Notes under the pieces: model-generated
What the model was told of the DNA's origin: nothing
Databases searched by the model: none
Seen by the model: the letters and a program-made list of their open reading frames with translations, nothing else
Part shown: in pieces, positions 55,158-64,000 of the stretch
Position numbering within the stretch: position 1 is the stretch's first letter
Layout of the letters: each line of letters starts with the position of its first letter
Source: an uncultured Bacteroidota bacterium
Lineage (GTDB): Bacteria > Bacteroidota > Bacteroidia > Chitinophagales > Chitinophagaceae
Assembly: GCA_903858475.1 (NCBI GenBank)
Contig: CAIOIZ010000011.1
Location: 1-64,000 of the forward strand
Direction of reading: 5' to 3'
DNA length: 64,000 nt
Program-made: the position numbers and the translations under genes

Positions 55158-55529
55158 CTACTTGTTTTCAAATCGGATTTCCTGCAATACCTGCCGGTCT
55201 CCTTTTTGTTTCATATAAACAGTAGTACGGTAGGTAGCAGCCTTTGTAACCAAATTGCCGATGCAATACTGTGAACCTGCATTATCGCCCTTATGAATTA
55301 CTTCGAAGGTTTTAACTTCATTATTGGTAAAAAAATCCTTGATTACCATTTCTGCCTGACTCTTACTATAGGTATTACTTTTATCAGGCATGGTAATTTC
55401 AACTGTATTGTCGAAAAATTTAGCCAACTGACTAGCGCTGCCATTTTTTAAAGCAGTAACCACCTCATCTATACCCAGAAAAGAACTGAACAATATGGCA
55501 AATCCAACAAGTGTAAAAATACGTCGCAT
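55158..55529 (-). CDS. DUF4783 family exported protein
   Basis: A 123-residue protein with a short N-terminal signal segment (FTLVGFAILFSSFLG). The NTF2-like fold is suggested by FDNTVEITMPDKSNTYSKSQAE and VTKAATYRTTVYMKQKG. This is the Bacteroidota family DUF4783, often found next to nadC as here. The function is unknown. Confidence 0.75.
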   Translation of the reverse strand: MRRIFTLVGFAILFSSFLGIDEVVTALKNGSASQLAKFFDNTVEITMPDKSNTYSKSQAEMVIKDFFTNNEVKTFEVIHKGDNAGSQYCIGNLVTKAATYRTTVYMKQKGDRQVLQEIRFENK

Positions 55530-55666
55530 GGTATTTAATTTTAATCCGCTAAAAAATTTGCCAAAACTGTGCCAAGCTCTGTTAAAGCAGCGGCCAGTAC
55601 AAAGTAAATTTAATTAAATCCATTAATTATCAGCTTGATTCAGCGCATTAATTTTAATTTTACCAA

Positions 55667-57190
55667 ATGAATAATAAAGCAATGTTAATTATCATGGATG
55701 GATGGGGCCTTGGTAAGGTCAAAAGCAGTGATGCCATTCAACATGCGGCCGTACCTTTTGTAAGCTCCCTTTATAACAAATATCCGAATAGCACCCTGGT
55801 TACCTGCGGTGAGTCTGTTGGACTGCCAGATGGCCAAATGGGCAATAGCGAAGTGGGGCACCTAAATCTAGGTGCTGGAAGAATTGTTTACCAGGAATTA
55901 CAAAGAATCAATGTAGCTATTAGAACAGGAGAATTTCAACAAAATCAAGTTTTATTGGACAGCATCCGCTATGCGAAGGAAAACAACAAAACCCTCCATC
56001 TACTGGGCTTGGTAAGCGATGGTGGCGTTCATTCGCACCTGAATCACCTCAAAGCAATCTTGACTGTATGTAAAGAACAAAACCTAACAAAGGTTCAAGT
56101 GCATGCCTTTACCGATGGTAGAGATACCGACCCTAAGAGCGGACTAGGATTTTTAACCTCTTTACAAGATCATATTTCACAAACAACTGGCATCATTGCC
56201 AGTATTACAGGGCGGTATTATGCAATGGATCGAGATAAGAGATGGGAAAGGGTGAAAATTGCCTATGATGCATTGGCAAATTTGATTGGTGAAAAAACAA
56301 ATGATGTTTTAGCAGCGCTTAAAAATTCTTATGATAATGGAATAACGGATGAATTTGTTAAACCAATCATCAATGACCAAATACCTGCTTCCAATGCTGG
56401 TATAAAAAATGGAGATGCAGTTATTTGTTTCAATTTTCGAACCGATCGCTGCAGAGAAATTACAGAAGCACTTACACAACATGATTTTCCAGAACAGGGC
56501 ATGACTACACTGGATGTACACTATACAACCATGACCCAATATAATCATTCATTCAAAAATATTCATGTTGTATTTGAAAATGATGATCTTAAAAATACCT
56601 TGGGAGAAATATTAGAACAAAACAATAGAACGCAGATTCGCATTGCTGAAACAGAAAAATATCCACACGTAAGTTTCTTTTTTAGTGGCGGAAGAGAAAA
56701 ACCCTTCAATGGTGAAAAACGAATCATGGTGCCTTCTCCAAAAGTAGCTACCTATGATTTACAACCCGAAATGAGTGCTATTGAAGTAACGACTGCAATT
56801 GTTCAAGAAATTAACAATCAATCAGCCGATTTTATTTGTCTCAATTTTGCCAATGCTGATATGGTAGGCCATACTGGAGTTTGGAAAGCCATTATTAAAG
56901 CAGTGGAAACGGTGGACCAATGCGTTGAAAAAGTAGTTACAGCTGCCGTTGAAAATGGATATACCGTTTTTCTTACAGCCGATCATGGCAATGCAGACTA
57001 TGCCGTTAACGAAGATGGCAGCCCAAATACTGCACATACACTTAATTTAGTGCCACTATTTGTTATCTCTAAAGATTCCGCCATTGTAAATTCAGTAAAA
57101 CCCGGTAAATTGGGAGACATTGCGCCTAGTATTTTGACCGTTATGGGACTTCCTATACCAAAAGAGATGACTGGCGAAATATTAATTTAA
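55667..57190 (+). CDS. gpmI: 2,3-bisphosphoglycerate-independent phosphoglycerate mutase
   Basis: GpmI interconverts 3- and 2-phosphoglycerate in glycolysis with two Mn2+ ions. The 507-residue length is normal. The phosphoserine motif is MGNSEVGHLNLGAGR. Other blocks are HAFTDGRDTDPKSG, FNFRTDRCRE, FSGGREKPFNGE, LNFANADMVGHTG, and FLTADHGNADYA, giving the complete metal site. The stop is 10 bases before the haem-binding-domain gene. Confidence 0.96.
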   Translation: MNNKAMLIIMDGWGLGKVKSSDAIQHAAVPFVSSLYNKYPNSTLVTCGESVGLPDGQMGNSEVGHLNLGAGRIVYQELQRINVAIRTGEFQQNQVLLDSIRYAKENNKTLHLLGLVSDGGVHSHLNHLKAILTVCKEQNLTKVQVHAFTDGRDTDPKSGLGFLTSLQDHISQTTGIIASITGRYYAMDRDKRWERVKIAYDALANLIGEKTNDVLAALKNSYDNGITDEFVKPIINDQIPASNAGIKNGDAVICFNFRTDRCREITEALTQHDFPEQGMTTLDVHYTTMTQYNHSFKNIHVVFENDDLKNTLGEILEQNNRTQIRIAETEKYPHVSFFFSGGREKPFNGEKRIMVPSPKVATYDLQPEMSAIEVTTAIVQEINNQSADFICLNFANADMVGHTGVWKAIIKAVETVDQCVEKVVTAAVENGYTVFLTADHGNADYAVNEDGSPNTAHTLNLVPLFVISKDSAIVNSVKPGKLGDIAPSILTVMGLPIPKEMTGEILI

Positions 57191-57200
57191 ATCTATCACC

Positions 57201-57716
57201 ATGAGTAAAATCCTAAAAAGAGTTTTTCAATTACTATTGATTGCTTTTGTTGTTGTACAGTTTTTTCCCATCAAGAAAAATAAAGCCGAGGGGTTAAGCG
57301 CTAATGATATTACGACAAAATACAATGTACCTGAAAACGTACTTTCCATATTTAAAACCAGCTGTTATGATTGCCATAGCAACAATACAGTGTATCCTTG
57401 GTATAGCACTATTCAACCAGTAGCTTGGTGGCTCGATGATCATATCAAAGAGGGAAAAAAAGAATTGAATTTTTCAGAATTCGCAGCCTATCGTATTGGA
57501 AGACAATACAAAAAACTGGATGAAATCAATAAGCAAATCAAGGAAGGCGAAATGCCTTTAAGCTCCTATACCCTGATTCATACCAATGCCAAAATGGATG
57601 AATCACAAAAGCTGATTATTGCTAATTGGGTGACCGCTTTACGTGATAGCATTAAGGCACAATACCCCGAAGACAGCTTAAAAAGGCCTCAAAAACCAAC
57701 TGCGGTTGCAAAATAA
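57201..57716 (+). CDS. Haem-binding domain protein (CxxCH)
   Basis: A 171-residue protein with an N-terminal membrane anchor or signal at about 8-23. The mature domain has CYDCHSNNTVYPWYSTIQPV, a c-type haem motif CxxCH, followed by a possible axial ligand Met in EGEMPLSSYTLIH. This is the haem_bd (PF14376) family. It may carry electrons in the periplasm. Next but one is a haem-receptor-like TonB receptor gene. Confidence 0.85.
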   Translation: MSKILKRVFQLLLIAFVVVQFFPIKKNKAEGLSANDITTKYNVPENVLSIFKTSCYDCHSNNTVYPWYSTIQPVAWWLDDHIKEGKKELNFSEFAAYRIGRQYKKLDEINKQIKEGEMPLSSYTLIHTNAKMDESQKLIIANWVTALRDSIKAQYPEDSLKRPQKPTAVAK

Positions 57717-57734
57717 TTTTAGCTATTTTTGTGT

Positions 57735-58238
57735 ATGCTTTTGAGAAAACAAATAACAGGGTATGGTATCATACTCCTATTGGCTGCTCCTATATTTTTG
57801 GGCACCAGTTTTCTTATACAACAGCATCTTATACAAAATGACATGAAGGAAAAGCTTGAAAAAGCATCACTTCAAACAATTTCTATTCCTAGTTCCGATA
57901 TTAAATGGTCAAGAGCAGGAGAAGAAATTTGGTTGGGCAACCAACTTTTTGATATAAAATCCATGCAAGTGATAGGAGAAAATACCATTTTCACCGGCTT
58001 ATATGATTTAGATGAGTCTTATATCAATAATAAGCTGATTTCTCTAACCGAACAGCCAACAAGCAACAGCAATAAATCATCGCTATTTCAATGGATATTT
58101 TTCACAGTATATACTGAACCAGCTGATGATGGCCATTCTTATCCCGATTGGATTCCAAACACAAGCTGGCTTTCGGCCATATCGGAGCAATTACCCGTAG
58201 CGCCTTATTGCAACATATTCGCACCGCCTAAAATATAG
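57735..58238 (+). CDS. Hypothetical membrane-anchored protein upstream of a TonB receptor
   Basis: A 167-residue protein with one N-terminal membrane helix (GIILLLAAPIFLGTSFLIQ), a periplasmic stretch of alternating strands (EEIWLGNQLFDIKSMQVIG) and a C-terminal LPVAPYCNIFAPPKI. Small proteins with a similar layout often precede TonB-dependent receptors in the phylum. Function unknown. The start codon is the ATG at 57735; a TTG at 57729 is possible. Confidence 0.6.
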   Translation: MLLRKQITGYGIILLLAAPIFLGTSFLIQQHLIQNDMKEKLEKASLQTISIPSSDIKWSRAGEEIWLGNQLFDIKSMQVIGENTIFTGLYDLDESYINNKLISLTEQPTSNSNKSSLFQWIFFTVYTEPADDGHSYPDWIPNTSWLSAISEQLPVAPYCNIFAPPKI

Positions 58239-58335
58239 TAGGCCTTCCCCCTCCATCTTCTTTATTATTACAACAGGCAACACCAGTGTACAAGCATTGG
58301 CTTTAGCCTATATATACATATTAAAAACAAATTCA

Positions 58336-60555
58336 ATGAATAAGTTAATTTTATCCATTACCAGCTTACTGTTTTCAGCGGTCGCTTTTAGTCAAACTAA
58401 ACCAGCGGTAGACAGCTCATTAAAAGAATTACAATTAAATGAAATAACTGTATCGGCTACTCGCTTTGCGGAAAATAGCGGCAAAGTGCCACAACAAATT
58501 CAAATTCTCAATGCCAAAAAAATACAATTTCTTAACCAACAAACAAGTGCAGAACTACTTACGCATAGTGGTAATGTATTGGTTCAAAAAAGTCAGCTGG
58601 GTGGCGGTAGTCCAATTATTCGCGGATTTGAATCCAATAAGGTATTGATAGTAGTAGATGGCGTTCGCATGAACAATGCCGTTTTCAGAGGAGGACATTT
58701 ACAAAATGTACTCACCATGGACAATAGCATATTGGAAAAAACAGAAATCCTTTTTGGACCCGCTTCAGTAATGTATGGAAGTGATGCACTGGGTGGTGTA
58801 ATGAGCTTTACTACCAAAAACCCTGTCTTTGCTGCGGCAGGCCAAAAAAACATTTTCACTGGCAATGCTTATATAAGGCATGCAACTGCTTACAATGAAA
58901 AAACAGGGCATGTAGATTTTAATTTTGGTAGTAACAAAATAGCCTACTTGACTAGTTTTACTTTTTCTGATTTTGGAGATTTGACACAGGGAAGTAATTA
59001 TTATAGCAAATTCCCCAATTGGGGTAAGCGTAGTTTTTATGTCGAAAGAATTAATGGAAAAGATAGCCAGATTGTCAACAGCAACCCGAACAAGCTAAAA
59101 CAAACTGGTTATAAACAATATGATTTCCTACAAAAAATAATATTTAATACTGGTCGCGTTTCCAATGTATTGAACTTCCAATACAGCACATCAAGTGATA
59201 TCTATCGTTATGACAGACTCACTGAAGTAACTGGAGCAGGTGTAGCCAAATCTGCACAATGGTATTATGGCCCGCAAAAAAGAATTCTATTGTCATGGCA
59301 AATGAAATTACCTAAAACCAATGCCTATGATCTGGGACAAATCACCACCGCTTACCAAAACATAGAAGAGAGCAGGCACAATAGAAATTTCAACTCCTCT
59401 AAATTGAATCACAGAATCGAAAAACTAGATATTGTTACTTGGAATGCTGATTTCAAAAAATCAATAAAAAAGAATGAATTCGGCTATGGTGCTGAAATCA
59501 CTTACAACAAAGTAAAGTCCTCCGCCTATTTTGACAACATCAGCAATGGCCAATTCGGCGCATTAGATACTAGATATCCTGATGGCGGATCCAATACACA
59601 ATCCTATGCAGCTTATGGTACAATGATTCACAAACTAGCTGACAATTTAGTTTGGACCAGTGGATTCCGTTATTCACACAATAGACTCTTCTCAAAATTC
59701 AATGATAAAACATTCTTCCCCTTCCCCTATAACGATATCACACAAAAATCAGATGCCCTTACAGGAAATCTAGGTTTTGTTGCTACTCCCAAAGGTGGCT
59801 GGAGAGTTTCAGCATTGTTTTCTACAGGTTTCCGTACGCCCAATGTAGATGATATAACCAAGGTGTTTGAAAGCACTACGGGAAGATTGATTGTACCTAA
59901 TCCAAATGTAAATCCAGAAAAAACAGCCAACTATGAATTAGCGGTTTCAAAAACAATTAAAAATAAATACCGCATCGGAATTACTGGCTGGTATACTAAT
60001 TATACCAATGCACTTACTACCGACCTTGGCACTTTAAATGGCTCTCCGCAAGTATTCTACAATAATAGCCTTGCGACGGTATATACAGTTGTCAATAAAA
60101 ATAATGCCAACTTATATGGTCTTAGTGCAAATGCTGCTGGAGATGTCAATGATCATATTTCTTTCAATACTACCTGGAATTATACCTATGGTAGAATTAA
60201 AGAAAGCCCTACAGATTATCCACTAGATCACGTGGCACCCGTATTTGGCAAAATTGGGGTGACCGGAAGATGGGGTCATTTTACAGGCGAACTATTTGCC
60301 TTGTACAATGGCGCAAAAGATTCAGCAGATTATAACTTAAGAGGTGAAGACAACCAAATTTATAGTGCTGACCCTGTTAGAGGTTATACCCCCTCATGGA
60401 CGACAGCTAATTTTAGAGCAGCCTATGAAATCAATAACAACTTCACCGTTCAATTTGCTGCTGAAAATATACTGGATAAATATTACAGGGTTTTTGCCAG
60501 CGGATTAAGCGCCCCTGGTCGTAATTTCGTTCTCACTTTGAGAGGCAGGTTCTAA
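58336..60555 (+). CDS. TonB-dependent outer membrane receptor, haem-receptor-like
   Basis: A 739-residue outer membrane receptor. The signal peptide ends at AFSQ. A TonB box-like stretch LQLNEITVSATR lies near 33-44, then the plug (GGGSPIIRGFESNKVLIVVD, GPASVMYGSDALGGVMSFT) and a 22-strand barrel ending LTLRGRF. FRTPNVDD and NPNVNPEK resemble the FRAP and NPNL motifs of HmuR-type haem receptors. Together with the CxxCH protein upstream this suggests haem or metal uptake; other substrates remain possible. The start at 58336 is chosen for the signal peptide. Confidence 0.85.
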   Translation: MNKLILSITSLLFSAVAFSQTKPAVDSSLKELQLNEITVSATRFAENSGKVPQQIQILNAKKIQFLNQQTSAELLTHSGNVLVQKSQLGGGSPIIRGFESNKVLIVVDGVRMNNAVFRGGHLQNVLTMDNSILEKTEILFGPASVMYGSDALGGVMSFTTKNPVFAAAGQKNIFTGNAYIRHATAYNEKTGHVDFNFGSNKIAYLTSFTFSDFGDLTQGSNYYSKFPNWGKRSFYVERINGKDSQIVNSNPNKLKQTGYKQYDFLQKIIFNTGRVSNVLNFQYSTSSDIYRYDRLTEVTGAGVAKSAQWYYGPQKRILLSWQMKLPKTNAYDLGQITTAYQNIEESRHNRNFNSSKLNHRIEKLDIVTWNADFKKSIKKNEFGYGAEITYNKVKSSAYFDNISNGQFGALDTRYPDGGSNTQSYAAYGTMIHKLADNLVWTSGFRYSHNRLFSKFNDKTFFPFPYNDITQKSDALTGNLGFVATPKGGWRVSALFSTGFRTPNVDDITKVFESTTGRLIVPNPNVNPEKTANYELAVSKTIKNKYRIGITGWYTNYTNALTTDLGTLNGSPQVFYNNSLATVYTVVNKNNANLYGLSANAAGDVNDHISFNTTWNYTYGRIKESPTDYPLDHVAPVFGKIGVTGRWGHFTGELFALYNGAKDSADYNLRGEDNQIYSADPVRGYTPSWTTANFRAAYEINNNFTVQFAAENILDKYYRVFASGLSAPGRNFVLTLRGRF

Positions 60556-60593
60556 ATCAATTATTTAAGAAGATAAATAAAGCATTATATGTA

Positions 60594-60628
60594 GTCCCGG
60601 TTTTGTTAAAACCGGGACATTTTTTTTC
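60594..60628 (+). terminator. Intrinsic terminator after the TonB receptor gene
   Basis: GTCCCGGTTTT and AAAACCGGGAC form an 11-base stem with a 3-base loop, followed by eight T. It separates the receptor from the sigma factor gene. Confidence 0.95.
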
Positions 60629-60691
60629 AAATGCAGCAGCTAATACTTATTAATTGTCTATATTTATAGGGTAAACAAAAGTGCAAAATAT

Positions 60692-61273
60692 ATGACGGAA
60701 GAGCTATTATTAGCCGGATGTCTTAAAAATGATGCCGCCTCCCAAGAGGCACTCTATAAACGATTTAGCCCTCGGATGTTAGGGGTGTGTTACCGATTTG
60801 CAAAAAATAAAGAAGATGCAGAAGATATGTTGCAGGAGGGCTTTATTAAAGTCTTTACCCAAATACACCAATACAGAAGTGAAGGTGCATTGGAAGGCTG
60901 GATTAGAAGGATAATGGTACATACTTGTATTAATATCCTCAAGAAAAATAAAAAATTCTCTGACAGTGTAGATATTACTTATGCTCATTCTGTACATGTA
61001 AGGGAGGAAATGATTCCTTCTATCATGCAGGCCAAGCAGGTAGTGGAGAGTATTCGATTATTGCCATTGGGCTATCGTACCGTACTCAATCTTTATGCCA
61101 TTGAAGGATTTAGCCACCGCGAAATTGGCGAACTACTGGATATAGAAGAAAGTACCAGTCGCAGTCAATATACCAGGGCTAAAGCAATGTTGGAAGATAT
61201 TTTATTGAAGAAAAAAATAATTCAAAAATCTAAACCTAAGATTGCCATAGCATCTGCTTCGGCTATTTTATAA
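60692..61273 (+). CDS. ECF RNA polymerase sigma factor
   Basis: A 193-residue sigma-70 family ECF factor. Region 2 is RMLGVCYRFAKNKEDAEDML with FTQIHQYRSEGALEGWIRRI. Region 4 has the helix-turn-helix YAIEGFSHREIGELLDIEES. There is a short basic tail. It is followed after 60 bases by a membrane-anchored beta-barrel protein gene, which takes the place usually held by an anti-sigma factor. Likely responds to an envelope signal; this is inference. Confidence 0.92.
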   Translation: MTEELLLAGCLKNDAASQEALYKRFSPRMLGVCYRFAKNKEDAEDMLQEGFIKVFTQIHQYRSEGALEGWIRRIMVHTCINILKKNKKFSDSVDITYAHSVHVREEMIPSIMQAKQVVESIRLLPLGYRTVLNLYAIEGFSHREIGELLDIEESTSRSQYTRAKAMLEDILLKKKIIQKSKPKIAIASASAIL

Positions 61274-61333
61274 GTTTCTTATTTTGAATAATCCGAATAC
61301 CTCGTACCAAAAACTAAATGCTTAGCTTGAATC

Positions 61334-62890
61334 ATGGACAAGAATTATTATAGAGACGATTTTGAGGAGCTACTCCGAGAGAAGGCAGATGAATTTAAAT
61401 TACAGCCTACCAGAAGGGTATGGAAAAGTGTTTACAATAATATGCACCCTTCCCGCAGGTGGCCATCGAATGCCATTTCACTATTACTAATAGCTTCTTT
61501 ATTATTTATCGGATATTTCAATTCAAATCAATCCAATCAGGACCAAATTAAGCCACTATCCAAATTATCACCTACTGCTAACCAAAATGCTATTGTAGCA
61601 GACCTAAGAACAACATCAAATTCAAGCAGTTCAGTTAACAGCCTTGACAATCGCAGTAATGCTAAAAATAAATTAGTTGCCAATAATAATACTACTGATT
61701 TGCAAATTGCAGAAAATAGAACTCCCAATACTACCCAATCACAAAAGAATAATAATAAAAATAATATAGGCAACAATTCAATCACAAAATTTGTATCCAC
61801 GTTAACAGCAAAGTCAATCAGCAATAATGAAAAAGCGGATACAAAAAAAGCTATTACAAATGCTTCAAAATTAGTTTCTACTAATAAGGGGGCAATCATT
61901 CCAAGTAATAGCAATGAAGCGCAGTCTTCCACTAATGCAATTGAAAATGTTGAAATAAGCAGCAACAGTTCAGTTGAATCAACAATTAATTCATCTGCTA
62001 ACTCAAGTACTGCAATAGAAAACCAATTAGCTGCAACAGAAGTGCAATCGATACAATCCCCTTCCGCAGCCAATCTAACTACTATCAATGCAAGTCTGAC
62101 GAATAATGAGGATAAGGCTTGGATTGAAAATTTTGTTTTTTACAATAAAGGGAAAACGAAAAAATGGAAGGAAAAGATGGCTTATGAATTATATGTTACA
62201 CCCGGCATCAGCTATCGTACGCTAAATAGCAACATTAAATACAACAATAACCCTTCAGCAGGATTTGTAATGAATACCGAACCCACTGCCATTAATCAGA
62301 AACCTGAGTTCAGTGCAGAAATGGGAGCATCCATGATTTATTCATTTGCCAAAAAATTGAGATTGAAATTTGGCGGGCAGTTTAATTACAATAGTTATGC
62401 TATCAATGCCTACGAAACCAATCACCCTGTACTTACTACACTTACCTTAAATGACCTTAACTCGGGTTATCCCTATTTGATTTCGAGAAATACCCTTATT
62501 TCAAATATAGCAGGTATTGGTGCAGCGACATTTCACAATAAATCATTCCAAGTATCGCTTCCAATTGGACTTGAATACAAATTAGCTGGCAATAACAAAT
62601 TACAATGGTATGGCGCTGCTACTATTCAACCAACTTTTGTCGTAGCCGCAAAAGCCTATTTATTGTCCTCAGACAGGAAAAATTATGTGGCTGACAATTC
62701 CATGGTTAGAAATTGGAGCTTAAATACAGGATTTGAAACTTTTATTAGCTACCAAACCAAAGCAGGTGTGAGCTTACAAGTAGGTCCTCAATTTCGATAT
62801 CAAATACCTTCCACTTATGGGAAAAAATATAGTTTGGATGAAAAACTATTTAGTGCTGGTATGAAAATTGGAATTGTAAGAAATTTTTAA
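61334..62890 (+). CDS. Membrane-anchored protein with periplasmic linker and C-terminal outer-membrane-type barrel
   Basis: A 518-residue protein next to the sigma factor gene. Residues 1-45 are charged and face the cytosol. One helix spans about 46-62 (NAISLLLIASLLFIGYF), with no cleavage site. About 63-255 is low complexity, rich in Asn, Ser and Thr. From about 258 there are amphipathic strands like those of PorT-type outer membrane barrels (YELYVTPGISYRTLNS; KLRLKFGGQFNYNSY), ending KIGIVRNF with a terminal Phe. The layout suggests a single chain from cytosol to outer membrane. It may hold the sigma factor. The function is not known from the sequence. Confidence 0.75.
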   Translation: MDKNYYRDDFEELLREKADEFKLQPTRRVWKSVYNNMHPSRRWPSNAISLLLIASLLFIGYFNSNQSNQDQIKPLSKLSPTANQNAIVADLRTTSNSSSSVNSLDNRSNAKNKLVANNNTTDLQIAENRTPNTTQSQKNNNKNNIGNNSITKFVSTLTAKSISNNEKADTKKAITNASKLVSTNKGAIIPSNSNEAQSSTNAIENVEISSNSSVESTINSSANSSTAIENQLAATEVQSIQSPSAANLTTINASLTNNEDKAWIENFVFYNKGKTKKWKEKMAYELYVTPGISYRTLNSNIKYNNNPSAGFVMNTEPTAINQKPEFSAEMGASMIYSFAKKLRLKFGGQFNYNSYAINAYETNHPVLTTLTLNDLNSGYPYLISRNTLISNIAGIGAATFHNKSFQVSLPIGLEYKLAGNNKLQWYGAATIQPTFVVAAKAYLLSSDRKNYVADNSMVRNWSLNTGFETFISYQTKAGVSLQVGPQFRYQIPSTYGKKYSLDEKLFSAGMKIGIVRNF

Positions 62891-62926
62891 CCTGGTACAA
62901 ATCAAGGAATTTTATTAAACTTTTAT

Positions 62927-62965
62927 AAAACCGCTGCCGATACAAAAGCCGCGGTTTTTGTTTTA
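62927..62965 (+). terminator. Intrinsic terminator after the sigma factor/barrel genes
   Basis: AAAACCGC and GCGGTTTT form an 8-base stem with a 16-base loop, followed by T-rich sequence. It ends the sigma-barrel pair before the next lipoprotein gene. Confidence 0.7.
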
Positions 62966-62992
62966 CTGCCATTTCCCATTTAATTTTGATTT

Positions 62993-63565
62993 ATGATGAA
63001 ATATATTTTACAGTTTCTTTTATGTACAAGCATCATTGCCTGTAATGGCAATAAAAACAATAAAGAAATAACAGCTAGCTCAAAAGACAATCCGCAGAGT
63101 GTACAAAATTATTTCCCGGTGACCCCCTTTATAAAAGGGCAATTATACGATTTTAAAGCAAGGGGTATCAGTCCATTGAAATACACAACTATTCATGGAA
63201 AAACCGATTCAGTGTGGCTAAAACAGGAAGAAGTAGAGGGCGCCCTATCGGAATTTTTACAGCCTTCAATAGACTCTGTAAACATGATTCCCTTGTTTTC
63301 GGAAAAAAAATTCCTAGATCAAACCATTGCTGCCTATACCTATACCTATGAACCTAAAATAGCATTGCCGGATAGTATAAGTATTAGTAGATGGGATGTA
63401 TTGATTGATCAGGAAAGCAGTAAGGTTAGACGGATTTACTTAGTGAAAGAATTACCCGACCACAAAATATTACAACTAATTTGGCAGGCAGATAAATGGT
63501 GCAAAATCATTTCTATTATAAATAGTCAGGTAGAAAAAGAAATCAAAATTTCATGGGAGTATTAA
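62993..63565 (+). CDS. Hypothetical lipoprotein upstream of uvrC
   Basis: A 190-residue lipoprotein (lipobox SIIAC, Cys17). The mature part has a polar linker followed by a compact domain with FPVTPFIKGQLYDFKARGIS and RWDVLIDQESSKVRRIYLV. I do not recognise a family. It is followed by uvrC after six bases, so the two may share a transcript. Confidence 0.6.
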   Translation: MMKYILQFLLCTSIIACNGNKNNKEITASSKDNPQSVQNYFPVTPFIKGQLYDFKARGISPLKYTTIHGKTDSVWLKQEEVEGALSEFLQPSIDSVNMIPLFSEKKFLDQTIAAYTYTYEPKIALPDSISISRWDVLIDQESSKVRRIYLVKELPDHKILQLIWQADKWCKIISIINSQVEKEIKISWEY

Positions 63566-63571
63566 TGTACA

Positions 63572-64000
63572 ATGACTGCAAATGAATTTTCACATATTGC
63601 CAATACCATACCTGTAAACCCGGGTATCTATAAATATTTTGACTCGCAAAACCATTTACTCTATGTAGGGAAAGCAAAAAATTTACGCAAGAGAGTATCC
63701 TCCTATTTTTCCAAAACAGTCAATAGCAATAAAACCCTAGAACTTGTACAACGTATCCATCACATTGAATTTACCATAGTCAACAATGAACAGGATGCTT
63801 TTTTATTAGAGAATAATCTTATCAAGGAATACCAACCGAAATACAATATCATGTTAAAGGATGGCAAGAGCTATCCTTTCATTGTGATAAAAAAGGAACC
63901 CTTTCCGCGCATTTTCTTTACCAGAAGAATCATCAATGACGGGTCTACTTATCTTGGCCCATATACTTCTGTGCAAAATGTAAGAGAATTACTGGACTTT
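63572..64000 (+). CDS. uvrC: Excinuclease ABC subunit C (5' part, truncated by the window edge)
   Basis: The first 143 codons of UvrC, which makes both incisions in nucleotide excision repair. The GIY-YIG nuclease domain is complete: PGIYKYFDSQNHLLYVGKAKN with the Arg of LRKRVSSYF and the Glu of FLLENNLIK. DGKSYPFIVI and STYLGPYTS follow. The reading frame is open to the last base; the rest of the gene lies outside. Confidence 0.95.
   Translation, partial: MTANEFSHIANTIPVNPGIYKYFDSQNHLLYVGKAKNLRKRVSSYFSKTVNSNKTLELVQRIHHIEFTIVNNEQDAFLLENNLIKEYQPKYNIMLKDGKSYPFIVIKKEPFPRIFFTRRIINDGSTYLGPYTSVQNVRELLDF

Noticed and set aside
61537-62088. 183-codon minus-strand ORF inside the barrel protein gene
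   Set aside because: It is antisense to the Asn/Ser/Thr-rich linker; its Leu/Val-rich translation is the mirror of that composition, and it has no domain.

Overview
The window is an AT-rich chromosomal segment from a member of the Bacteroidota, most likely a Chitinophagaceae-type bacterium. The family-level assignment is inference. The phylum-level call rests on several markers seen together: the type IX secretion protein PorV, gliding genes gldB, gldF and gldG, a MurF-alanine racemase fusion, bacillithiol synthase BshA, a moxR/DUF58/batA locus, DUF4292 and DUF4783 proteins, a SusC-era style TonB receptor, starts without clear Shine-Dalgarno sequences, and TAnnTTTG-type -7 promoter boxes. No rRNA, tRNA, insertion sequence, prophage or CRISPR array was seen. 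The region looks like core chromosome with a few lineage-specific inserts.

Layout. 0-5.7 kb: porV, then ispF, dut, a DUF4292 lipoprotein and an EnvC-like degenerate LytM protein, facing bshA. 5.7-6.15 kb: a low-complexity repeat region between divergent genes. 6.2-9.4 kb: an M28 peptidase, a small membrane protein, an RsmI-family methylase and an EI24 membrane protein. 9.7-15.6 kb: a GDSL esterase/GH2 glycosidase fusion, fumC and a secreted SUMF1-like protein. 15.7-25.9 kb, all on the minus strand: gldF, gldG, terC, murF-alr, lspA, two lipoproteins and an RRM RNA-binding protein with a long leader. 25.9-26.5 kb: a non-coding stretch ending in a strong orphan terminator. 26.5-29.1 kb: a poly-proline secreted protein and iscS-iscU-iscA.

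29.2-32.5 kb: methylmalonyl-CoA epimerase followed by a compact acyl-chain cassette (FabL-like reductase, FabZ-like dehydratase, ketosynthase, ACP). 32.5-36.7 kb: a metallo-beta-lactamase-fold hydrolase and a 1155-residue outer membrane protein. 36.8-39.2 kb: a membrane protein, a winged-helix regulator and creD, with the same 17-bp palindrome ahead of two of the genes. 39.3-43.8 kb: penicillin-acylase family protein, class III aminotransferase, gamma carbonic anhydrase and small proteins. 43.8-48.6 kb: moxR-DUF58-BatD-like-batA-rsgA. 48.9-55.5 kb: YbjQ, NAD synthetase, gldB, desaturase, apaG, YciH, nadC and DUF4783. 55.7-64 kb: gpmI, a haem-binding-domain protein, a haem-receptor-like TonB receptor, an ECF sigma factor with a membrane-anchored beta-barrel partner, a lipoprotein, and the 5' part of uvrC running off the right edge.

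Several genes share themes. PorV, GldF/G and GldB belong to gliding and type IX secretion. MurF-Alr, LspA, the EnvC-like protein, GpmI and CreD serve envelope and central metabolism. NadE and NadC lie about 4 kb apart and both serve NAD synthesis. The least explained parts are the sigma factor/trans-envelope barrel pair, the acyl cassette, the twin palindromes around the creD locus, the RRM leader, and the structured non-coding region at 26.2-26.4 kb.
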